In this document: one piece after another, positions 55,990 to 64,000 of the stretch
Layout of the letters: every line of letters begins with the position of its first letter
How positions within the stretch are numbered: position 1 is the stretch's first letter
Source: Tilletia caries
Lineage: Eukaryota; Basidiomycota; Exobasidiomycetes; Tilletiales; Tilletiaceae
Direction of reading: 5' to 3'
Length of the DNA stretch: 64,000 bases
Assembly: GCA_032718865.1 (NCBI GenBank)
Contig: JALUTQ010000007.1
Coordinates: 1,364,001 to 1,428,000 of the forward strand
Made by a program: the position numbers and the translations under genes
Notes under the pieces: generated by a model
What the model was told of the DNA's origin: nothing
The model's database searches: none
Seen by the model: the letters and a program-made list of their open reading frames with translations, nothing else

Positions 55990-56863
55990 GAACCTAGCCC
56001 CAGAGGATTGATGGGTTTATGGCCGTGAACTCCAGTCTCTGGAGTCTTTACGGGTCACATCATAGAGAGGCTGGTCGCGAACGCGGTGGAGCGCGATTGA
56101 GGTCCCTTGTACTGTTCGAGACTGGGTCTCAATGCTGCGACTATTTATGTTACCTTAACCCGATGAAAACTTTATGTGATATCGGGGTCGTGCACGTGAT
56201 ATTAGAGACTTCCATCGAGGTCTCAACCAGCACTCGAGACACCCTGATGGGTGTAATGATAATCGGTCATGGGGGAAAGCGGAGCACAGATGAAGAACAA
56301 GGACCGAAGGGAGAGTTGAGCTTGGCGGGAAGGGGAGAACAAGAGAAAAGGGAGAACTACAAGTTGCTACGCGCCGTGTGGAGCATGAGGAGGCCCAAGC
56401 GAAAACCTTGTGGTGTGACTACCTCGTGACACAAGACGCGGTCTGCAGAACTTTTCCCTTTGTCCTACCGCACGGTGCGGTCGATCTGGAAGCAATACAC
56501 ATGTTACATTACACCTGTGGGAAGTTATATCTATGGTGCAAGTGTACCGCCAAGTCCGCCATACTGTGCATTTCAAGCCTCTCGTATCTGCATTTTGTAC
56601 CCTTCAACATGAAGACATGAAGCGCTGCTACGCTTGAGCCTTGACTGCTCATGAGAGACTGTAGCGTAGCCCGTAAGGCACGCTGGGCCTAGGTGCTGGC
56701 GGATCGGTGGTGATTTGTCCTCGATCTGCTGTCCCGCGCACGGACCGCTGCATGTTGCATCCATCAGAATTTGAAGGCAGAGGCGCAGAGGTGTCCTTGA
56801 GTTCTTCTGAGGCCATCCATCTTGCAGACTTATCACAAGGTATATCGCAACTCAGATGACTGA
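55990..56863. other. Unassigned stretch
   Basis: About 870 bp. A frame of 136 codons (56019-56429) exists but resembles nothing I know and has no supporting context. It may belong to the transposase relic that follows. Confidence 0.35.
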
Positions 56864-57548
56864 CAAAGAACGCGCCCCGCGCCGCGCTGGGTTGGACAAG
56901 GTCACACACTCACACGTGAGTATTGGTGCGACTGTTCTATACATGGTTGCCAAACAGAAAACCGGGCCTTCAAGAATGTCAAGGAGGGAACCTGGCGCGT
57001 CCATAAGGCGAGGCAGCGTCTTGTTGACTTAGAGGCGCAGAGCAAAGCAACACGTTCGATACAGGAAACGTCGAATGCCTCAGGATCTTCCTCACTTTCT
57101 CTTCAGCGTTCGCTCGGAAGTAGCACGTCTTTACACGGAGAAGATGGAGCGCCCATGGATTTCGGCAACGATGAGATGTCTATGGATTACGACGTTCGAG
57201 CTGGAGACGACGCGACAAGCAGTGCGTCTAACACATCAGACGATGATGAGGACGAAGTAGATTCGGAGTTTGGCGATGATGTCGAGCCGGAGCGAATACT
57301 CGATCCGGAGGGCGGAGCGCCCTGTTTTGTATGATGGGGAGGACGACAGGGATATCGAGGCCATTCAGCTGAGTTCAGATCATCAAAGTCCCATTTTGCA
57401 TGCCGGAAGCTCTCAGCCACCTTCCGGCTTCCTTCCATGCCTACAGGCACGTGCAGTGTTCGTACATTGTGCATGTTCTCACTCTAACTGCTCATTTCGG
57501 CCTCGGGCGTCAAGGCGCCGGTCTTCTGTTCTCCTACTACAATCAGAA

Positions 57549-58537
57549 GTGCTGTTCACACGTAGCCCTTATTCTCGCTGCGCCTCCCCGCGCCTCGCTT
57601 TAATCACTGAGTTCGCCCGATTTTTGTAACAGTTTGTATGTCTTGCCCCAGCCAAGAGTTCGCTCAATACAACACCAGCTCGCTCAATTACAACACAGCA
57701 TCCATGCAGCAGAGTACTTAGTATTTCGGAACTCAGCGATTTTCACGCATTCAGCTGCCACTGGTGGAAAGCTTGTCTCGGCCGAGAGAACGACGAGAAG
57801 AGAAAAAAAGGAGGTGCGCGTCTTCTGCTCTGTGCACACCACGCACCACCACATCACGCACCACGCACCTTTCCACCGACCCGTCCATCCAGCCATTCAC
57901 CCCATCCACCCATACATCAGCACGCGCAACTGCCCCGTGAGTCCATCACCCCACTGCTTGCTGCGCGTGCTCACTGATGCCTCTCCCATCCATCCCCACT
58001 GACGATACGCCAGCCCTCTGCCGACCACTGACTGCTCCTGACCCGATTCTCTCCTGACCCTCTGCCCCGATCGATCATTGACCAAGCTCTATCCTCTGTT
58101 CATCCTTCTCCGTCTTCACTAACAGCTCACGCGCTCACGCTTCTCTCTCTTCTCTCTCTCTTCGCTGCGTCCTCTTCTCCCTGTCCGCAGTCGTTCCCCG
58201 TCCTCAGGGGCCAGGGCTTGTTTCACTCTTACCTTCCCCCTTCACTACTATTCTTTCCACTCGTCTTCAGCTCACTCTCAAGCGCACTCTCATGACCGAT
58301 TGCTTCGAGTCTGTATTGGTTTGCTACGGTTGTACATCTTTCGTTGATCCACGGGATTCTGCAATGCAAGTGTGATTGAGCGAGCTTAGGTGAAGTGTGG
58401 TGAGGCGGAGCGAGGCGAAGCGAGAATAGGAGGACGTATTTAGGTCCTCCAGGTTTCGCTTGACGCAGCGAGATTAAGTGAGGGTAGGCAAAAATTAGAG
58501 AGGGTGGGCGAGAATAAGGGCTACGTGTGAACAGCAC
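57549..58537. mobile_element. DNA transposon remnant with 30-bp inverted ends
   Basis: GTGCTGTTCACACGTAGCCC and ten further bases (57549-57578) are matched exactly in reverse at 58508-58537. The right flank is TA and the left AA, so a TA target duplication with one mutation is possible. The 0.9-kb inside holds CCATCCACC-type short repeats near 57850-57920 and no ORF of note. It splits the Tnp2-like relic. Confidence 0.65.
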
Positions 58538-58635
58538 TAGACTCTTCATCCCTTGCTTTCTGAATCATCACCCTCATCAGGTATACCTTTCCAACTCGCG
58601 ACAGTACGAAGTCACCTTGGACTCAAGGCACGGCT

Positions 58636-59423
58636 TAAGGATGGGCGCGGAGGGCCCCGGAGTGCTCCGTACTCCGGGGCTCCTACTCCGGCTGACTCCG
58701 GCTGATTTTGAGATGCTTTTTCGCGCTCCGTACTCCGCTCATTTTTAGGCAGTCGTCCCAACTCCACTCCGCGCTCCGCACAAAATCTCCCCATCTCATT
58801 GCGCTAGCTCCGTACTCCGGCTAAATTTAGTAAAATTTCAAAGTCCACTCCGTACTCCGGGGTGACGGAGCGCGACTACTCCCCCGAAACTCCGTACTCC
58901 GGGGAAAGTTCGCAGAGGTCCTACAGAACTTGAGAAATGTGGACCCTTACATTGATTGCCGCTCTTCCATCCATGTTTTTGTTCGGCAGAATCATCGTTG
59001 GCGGTCGTAGAGCTCAAGAACACACAGTATGAACCCCAAATGAGAAATCTGAAAAGAAATTTTGCCAAATTTTTGAAAATCAGAGCAAAATATGCCCATT
59101 TCTGACTTGAATTTTCAAAATTGCGACCTGATTTTTGAAAAAGCAAGGCCCCGGAGCGCCCCGGAGTTTCGGGGAAACTCCGCACTCCGTCTGGCATTCG
59201 AGCTAGTCACTCCGTACTCCGGCGAAAAGTTAGCTCCAGGCCTTGCCGTACTCCGTACTCCGGGGACATGACAGGCTTGCGCTCCGTACTCCTGCAGAAT
59301 CCAATCAGCGGGAGTAAATCCTCGAAAATGCACTCCGTACTCCGTACTCCCCCGGAGTGAGGCCCCGACTAGTCGGGGAACTCCGGGAAACCCACTCCGG
59401 GGCTTACTCCGCGCCCATCCTTA
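58636..59423. mobile_element. hAT-type MITE with TAAGGATGGGC ends
   Basis: 788 bp ending in inverted TAAGGATGGGCGCGGAG repeats and flanked by the 8-bp duplication GCACGGCT (58628-58635, 59424-59431). The interior repeats CTCCGTACTCCGG-like motifs dozens of times in both orientations, a parallel to the CTCCGCG motifs of the other hAT-type family. No transposase. Removing it restores the reading frame of the Tnp2-like relic around it. Confidence 0.88.
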
Positions 59424-59621
59424 GCACGGCTGGTGCGGTACGCAGTTTGTCCAGCGTGCGAGAAACTATCGTTGACGTCCCTCTCCACCGACGAAACGAC
59501 GTGCCGCGATCACTGCGGCTCGCCAACCTGTGAGCGCCGCGGCAAGCCCCGAATCATGTTCGAACACCAGCCGCTTGCCTTGTGGCTGTCCTGGGTTCTG
59601 CAGCAGCGAGGGGTGTTCGAG

Positions 59622-60445
59622 GCGATGATGCATGCAGCAATCAGCATGCAGCATGAATGTATATGACAATGGCTCAATGTTGTAAGGCCAAGTCCGGTAG
59701 AACGTAGGAGATTAAAATAGAAGCAATGAAGCTGATCAGGACCCCGGAGGCCCTGATTACCAATTACCAGCAGTAAGAATAAATTCGGAATAGACAAGAA
59801 CGTAGGAATATCAGCACTCAGACAGTCAGACCTCAGTACTCATACTCAGTAGTCAGTAGTCAGTAGTCAGTAGTCAGTAGTCAGTAGTCACTACTCAGTA
59901 GTCACTACTCAGTAGCATTCTGGGACACCATCACCTGGTAGATGTAGGCGTGCATCTCAAGCAACTTACTACTGGCACGACTTGTAAGTTGTGGGCTGGT
60001 CAGGGTTGAAGGTTAGTAAACGCTGGAGTAAGTTGGGCAGTTGGTAGCTGCGTTCGTCAAAAAGTTGAAGACCTTTCAACTTTCTCGGAGGGTTTCGAGT
60101 TTTGACTATGGCTATGAACTTCCTCGGAGGGTTTTGACTTTTGACTATGGCTATCGAAGGCGTGGGTCGTGGGAAAAGTGGGGGTGCAAGAAAGACAGAA
60201 ACGGGCAACGAACGGCGGAAGGACGGCATGTGAGCAGCAAATTGCTATCTTCATAAAGAAAACTGGGAGAAATCGAGAGCGTCGATGGATGCTTAGAACA
60301 CGGACACCCTGGCGAAGTTTGAGAAGATTTAAAGGAGTTTTGAAGAATTTCATTCGAGGGATGTTGCAACACTTTTTCTCGGCCGTAAAAATCCAAGGGG
60401 CAGATATAACCCCATGTCCCCATACTAAAGTCTGGGGAAAAACAA
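59622..60445 (-). repeat. Dispersed repeat R, copy B
   Basis: Reverse-oriented relative to copy A (49711-51957). It lacks both elements nested in copy A and so preserves both empty sites. It includes a shortened heptamer array at about 59845-59915. It interrupts the Tnp2-like relic on its left. Confidence 0.8.
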
Positions 60446-60961
60446 AAAAAATTGACTGCATCGGGATTCGACTTTTGACCCTGCGTGTGCACCGGATAAA
60501 CAAGTGGAGGTGCTAACCGCTACATCACAAAAGCATTTTTGCTTCGAAAATGCTTCTCGTCTATGCTATTTATTCCACGTCCAACACTGCTTGCTTCAAA
60601 ACTCGTTACAACACGCCGTCTTTTGGCATCGTACAATTGATTGGTGCATGATACAATACCTAGGACCACTACGTACAGGTGCCTTTTAGGACCAAAGATT
60701 GGCAGAGGTCTTCAGCCTACTTCAGGCAGGTTGTCTGCAGGAATATTCTGGAAGAAACCCTTTTGATGTCTTCCGGAAGTTAGCCTTCATGGGAACATGT
60801 GAGGCTTTCTGCCGCAGACTCATGAGGTCTTATTCCGTATTCGTCTGAAGAGTGAAGACTTCCAGGGTCTGCAACTTCCTCCGGAACAGAACCGAGGCCT
60901 CACCCGCTGTCGATTCTTGCGACCTGGAAACACGCTTGTATATGCAGACGTGTGTTGATTC
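60446..60961. other. Spacer with possible tRNA-derived sequence
   Basis: About 500 bp. A tRNA-like segment lies at its left on the minus strand; nothing else recognised. Confidence 0.4.
60452..60526 (-). other. tRNA-like relic with A- and B-box-like motifs
   Basis: On the minus strand GTAGCGGTTAGCACC resembles a Pol III A box and AAGTCGAATCCC, about 40 nt on, a B box; a run of eight T follows. The arms do not fold into a proper cloverleaf, so a working tRNA gene is unlikely. It abuts the start of repeat R copy B, which raises the idea of a SINE-like head, but copy A has no such sequence. Confidence 0.3.
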
Positions 60962-61440
60962 ATGGACGCTCGGCGTCCTCCAGGACGCCGACCCTGCAAG
61001 CTCAGCGTCTACAAGAGGGTCTCTGCCGGCGATTATATTCCGACCTTTGACACGTTTGCGACAATGGACTTGTTCAGGATTCAAATTGTCAGCTGCAGCG
61101 AGAGCCTGGGCGGAGATTGGTCCCCGTTTCTCGATGCGCTCCGTCAATATGGGGTACTGAACAACAAGAACGGGGGAATTCCGAAGGTGATGCGGGAGGC
61201 GGACGTTCTTCTTGCGGGTCTCATCGAATTAGATGGATGCTACAACCCCCTTGCCAACAATTTCGAGATCGCCCAGTTTGACGAAAACCACAAGAAGCTC
61301 TTGTACGACGCTCACGAAATGATGGTCGCCTGTGGTCTTGATACAAGTGGCCCTTACAAGGTTGAACGATCGATTGGAAACTACTACAAGCCCACGTACA
61401 AAGACAGACGGACAGAACACATCGGCTGGCGATTCCTGAT
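60962..61440 (+). CDS. Unrecognised ORF fragment, fused to retroelement sequence
   Basis: The frame opens at ATG 60962 and runs to 61528, but its last part is antisense to the integrase relic of element E3, so the native part is about 60962-61440 (some 160 codons). Segments such as GDWSPFLDALRQYGVLNNKN, IELDGCYNPLANNFEIAQFD and KKLLYDAHEMMVACGLD have normal globular composition, unlike the shadows around. I do not recognise the family. An upstream stop lies two codons before the ATG, so either the gene starts here or an intron ends here. It is probably the remainder of a gene cut by E3. Confidence 0.4.
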
Positions 61441-61977
61441 CGGTAAAGGGCACGGTCGATCCCGAAGACGAACCCAAGCAGACATTCCTGGCACGATTAG
61501 AGTCGGCGTCGTACGACGTGAGTCGTAGCGGCGCTTCTGTTCAAGTCGGGCCGTAGTGATATGCTGACGGGCTTCGGCCAGACGATCCTGGGCCGCCGAC
61601 AAGCGTTCTGCAAAGGAACCCACGCCGAGGTGTTCTTCTGCGTCGAAGATGCCGTGGACCACCGTCGGGTGGCTGATGAATACCAGGTCAAACCGCCGGT
61701 GTCCCGTCACCGACGACGGACTGCTGTTGATGGCCAACTTCACCGAAGGCAACAGACGACGATCCCAATGGGCCTTCGACGGAAGGGCCATGACCTGGAG
61801 GACGCGATGCACGGTTTGGACCACGCGCTCGACACTGTTCGCCTGCTGACGGTACGGGCTGGATGGCGTGCTGACGGCGCCCAGGGACGCACACAGAGTC
61901 TGGCCGTGGCCGCCGTGTCCACCGCGTCGACCACGTCGTCCACGTACGGAAGAGCTCGTAGAGGCCTGAGAACTCAT
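61384..61977 (-). pseudogene. Fused gag start and integrase end of gypsy element E3
   Basis: From 61977 the frame starts MSSQASTSSSVRGRRGRRGG, a Gag-like or leader start, and within about 40 residues passes into the end of a gypsy integrase core: ANSVERVVQTVHRVLQVM, WDRRLLPSVKLAINSSP, SSVTGHRRFDLVFISHP, then the helix AAQDRLAEARQHITTARLEQ with RRYDSRR and VPGMSAWVRLRDRP. In full elements these parts are separated by protease, reverse transcriptase and RNase H, so 3 kb or more is deleted in frame. The C-terminus runs into the neighbouring sequence. Confidence 0.72.
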
Positions 61978-62698
61978 GGAGGTGGAGGAGGAGTGTGCGT
62001 GAGGCGGAGGTTGTGGTCGAGGGAGGAGAGGTTGAGCTTTGAGAAGGCGGAATCGAGCTCGGTGAACTGGTCGAGGAGATAACCTGCAACGCGCACCAGA
62101 GAACGGGAGCGAGAAGAGAGGAGCGAGAGATGTAGTGGTGAGAGATCGAGAGAAAGGGAAGAGGTGCTCTGGAAGAGGCTGGGAGCCGATGGAGATATGG
62201 TGGTCTCTGCGAGGCTAGTTGGGCGAGGCCGATGGAGATATGGAAGTCTCTGCGGGGCCTGCAGAGGAAGAGACCACTGGAGATATGGATGTCTCTGCGA
62301 GGTCGTCTTGTGGGTGTTGCTGTAATCGGTAGGTGCGATTCAGCTAGAGAACCCTCTCATCACCATGTGCGAACACAATGGTTCGGTAGAAGAGTGTCTT
62401 ACCTGTAGCTAAGGCTAAACAAATGAGAATATGCAATGACGGATCAATTCTAAGCGAGAGGGGGAAGTGGGGCGCAGCCGCTTATATACAAATGAGGCGC
62501 AGGAGAGAGAGAAGCCGGTGCGGCTGGTGAAGGAAAAAGAGGAAGGAAAAGTGGGACGTTGCGTAACGATTCTGGAGCGGTGAGTGAGAAAGAGTGTTGA
62601 GGCAGGAAAAGTGTTGGGAGCGATCGGGGATCGGAGCGGATCGGATCGGAAGCATAGAGAACTGAGAAGTAAGTAACTAATGGCTGCTCGCCAGCACA
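61441..62698 (-). mobile_element. Ty3/gypsy-type deletion derivative (element E3)
   Basis: On the minus strand, an LTR (62698-62366) beginning TGTGCTGGCGAG and ending GTTCGCACA is followed directly by TGGTGATGAGAGGG, as in E1 and E2. After a leader of about 370 nt with three similar CGCAGAGAYHTCCATATCTCC motifs, an ORF starts at 61977. There is no right LTR; the element ends abruptly near 61441. Confidence 0.75.
62366..62698 (-). repeat. E3 left LTR
   Basis: 333 bp; shares with the E2 left LTR the segments CGTTACGCAACGT, CGGCTTCTCTCTC and the final TGTTCGCACA. The TATATAAG-like box at about 62482 (minus) may be its promoter. Confidence 0.75.
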
Positions 62699-64000
62699 GG
62701 AGGGTGGCAGACGGGGAGGCTGGAAAGCTGGGAGGACAGCAGACGTGGGGCAGCAGAAGGAGGGAGGGGGAAGCAGACGGGGGCAAGTAGAGGGAGAGAG
62801 CGCATCAAAGGGGGGGTCAAAGAGAGAGAGAGAGAGACCGCGGGGGTTGACATCAGACGGAGTGAGGGCAGCAGACGGGGAGGGAGCAGCAGAGGGAGGG
62901 TTAGCATCAGAAGGAGGGCGCAGAGGGGAGCGGCAGACCGAGGCTGGAAGTAAGTGGCGGAAGGGTCGTCCAGGTTGGTGTCGAAGTCCGCCTCGTCGTC
63001 GAGACCGAGTGCGTCTGTGGTGCGGACGTGTGGTGCGTGTGGTGGAAGAGAAGAAAATTTTCATTGTCTTGAGCTTCGCTGTGTTGTATTGGGATCGGGA
63101 GCTTTGTAAGCCCGGCTAATGACTACAAATCCAATGACGCGATGCCGCTCAGTTGAAATTGCCACATGGGAAACAGTGGATCGGGACGAAATGAACCAAA
63201 ACCCTAATTTGGAAATAAGGTTGGCGTCAAAGCTCCGGGATCGAAACTGGCCACATTCATTTCCGGTCCATTTTCGGACCATTTCCACCTTTTTATTCAT
63301 TTTTCATCCATTTCTCGTCCATTTCGTTTTCCACTGAGGATAAACTCCCCAGTCTCCACCAGCGCACCGCCATGGCAGCATTGAGCATTACATACGCTGT
63401 ACGCATCACGTATCATGCATCGTCCATCACGTCTCATCATGACCCGACGCGGTAGTCCACACTCTGGTCTGCCACGCACTCGTCCTGGTCAATCGAGCAT
63501 GCCTGGTGCGGGGGAGTACATCCCTCTCCATCGTACATACGTGTAGCAATACTGAAAAACACGAGGGTTTTGTGTCTTCAAAAAGCAACATCGTTTGGGC
63601 CAAAAAAAAAGGTATGAATTTTTTCAGATCCAGCGAAGACGCGTGGAGACCCTCGAAACCCACAAGATGGGCCGAAAACCGAGGAGTCTGGGCTGCCTCC
63701 GGAATACTAGCACGGAACAGCGACGAACAGCTGTGGTTGTTACGGGAGAAGTACTAACTATGAATAAGTACGAACAGCGGCGAACAGCGACGAACAGCTG
63801 TCGTTATTCCGGGAGAAGTACTAACTCTGAACAGCGGGCGCAATTACATGTATTCACGTGTATTCACCAGTGAATAACACCCCTCAACCTCCAGTGAGAT
63901 AACTCTGAACAGCGGGCGCAATTACATGTATTCACGTGTATTCACCGTTCACCAGTGAATACATAAGGGCCTGTACAGCAGCAGGTGATTGTGATACGCG
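62699..64000. other. Unassigned right end of window
   Basis: 1.3 kb without a convincing gene. 62700-62950 is a purine-rich stretch with repeated GCAGACGGGG and GAGGG motifs. Short direct repeats fill 63724-63946. Confidence 0.4.
63823..63946. repeat. 46-bp direct repeat pair
   Basis: AACTCTGAACAGCGGGCGCA and 26 further bases occur at 63823-63868 and again at 63901-63946, both followed by CCAGTGAATA-type sequence. Just upstream CGAACAGCTGT...GGGAGAAGTACTAACT is also repeated (about 63724 and 63791). Confidence 0.85.

Larger units (their letters stand above)
56864..59621 (+). pseudogene. Tnp2-like (CACTA/EnSpm-type) transposase relic, interrupted twice
   Basis: The first open part, 56864-57334, has no ATG and reads EYWCDCSIHGCQTENRAF, GTWRVHKARQRLVDLEAQ, then an acidic tract before a stop; the pattern C-x-C...C...T-x-x-H with an acidic linker is common in fungal Tnp2-associated ORFs. 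Shifting frame near 57328 lets it go on as DGEDDRDIEAIQLSSD. After the inserted element at 57549-58537 and a second one at 58636-59423, the frame TVRSHLGLKARL continues as VRYAVCPACEKLSLTSLSTD and CGSPTCERRGKPRIMFEHQP, the CPxC...C block of Tnp2. It then meets dispersed repeat R copy B. Missing parts, frameshift and insertions show it is dead. Confidence 0.5.

Noticed and set aside
56019..56429. 136-codon plus-strand frame
   Set aside because: No family resemblance, no clear promoter context and position within transposon debris; left as unassigned.
60962..61528. Full 188-codon ORF as one gene
   Set aside because: Its last 30 codons are antisense to the integrase relic of E3, so only the first part can be native.

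Overview
The window looks like nuclear DNA of a filamentous or yeast-like basidiomycete. Genes are GC-rich and densely packed on both strands. They are cut by short introns of about 40-120 nt with GTRNGT donors and CAG/TAG acceptors. Gene families include CDC50/LEM3, Cx9C CMC4, a fungal Zn2Cys6 regulator and a basidiomycete-type GYPLW protein. The class cannot be fixed from sequence alone; the GYPLW family and a Tnp2-like transposase relic lean towards Agaricomycotina. Most genes are spliced, so exon coordinates were worked out by hand from frame continuity and splice signals and are given in each entry.

Region 1 (1-43,790) is gene-dense. In order it holds: the 3' part of ETFDH (+), a GYPLW-type protein (+), a bZIP factor (-), threonine aldolase (-), CMC4 (-), a small secreted protein (-), a CDC50/LEM3 flippase subunit (-), SF3B2 (+), a seven-helix membrane protein (-), a DsbA-like protein (+), Elongin A (-), SLU7 (-), the beta subunit of cytosolic Phe-tRNA synthetase (+), a Zn2Cys6 regulator (-), DDB1 (-) and the CstF-64 homologue (+). 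There is no operon logic, but functions recur: two spliceosome factors (SF3B2, SLU7), one 3'-end-processing factor (CstF-64), Elongin A, and mitochondrial proteins (ETFDH, CMC4). Several pairs are divergent and share short promoters: SLU7/FRS1, DDB1/CSTF2 and 7TM/DsbA-like. Two things break this region: a 406-bp MULE-type MITE with a 10-bp target duplication between CDC50 and SF3B2, and a 4.3-kb stretch without a convincing gene, most of which lies between two perfect 53-bp inverted repeats.

Region 2 (43,900-64,000) is an island of nested mobile elements and broken genes. It contains a pogo/Fot1-type MITE (TA duplication) and an importin-beta pseudogene split by a young LTR element (266-bp LTRs, 5-bp duplication). 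That LTR element has no pol but carries a roughly 466-codon ORF with an FHA-like N-terminus, which is itself broken by a hAT-type MITE. A second copy of that MITE, a different hAT-type element and a Harbinger-like element follow. The last two sit inside a dispersed repeat whose other copy gives the empty site. There is also a second, probably recombinant, LTR element, a Tnp2-like transposase relic interrupted by two more elements, and a gypsy deletion derivative joining the start of a gag-like ORF to the end of integrase. Target duplications were found by eye for seven elements (10, 8, 8, 8, 8, 5 and 3 bp), in addition to the TA dinucleotide of the pogo-type element and a possible 5-bp CACAC at the second LTR element, so the order of insertion can be partly reconstructed.
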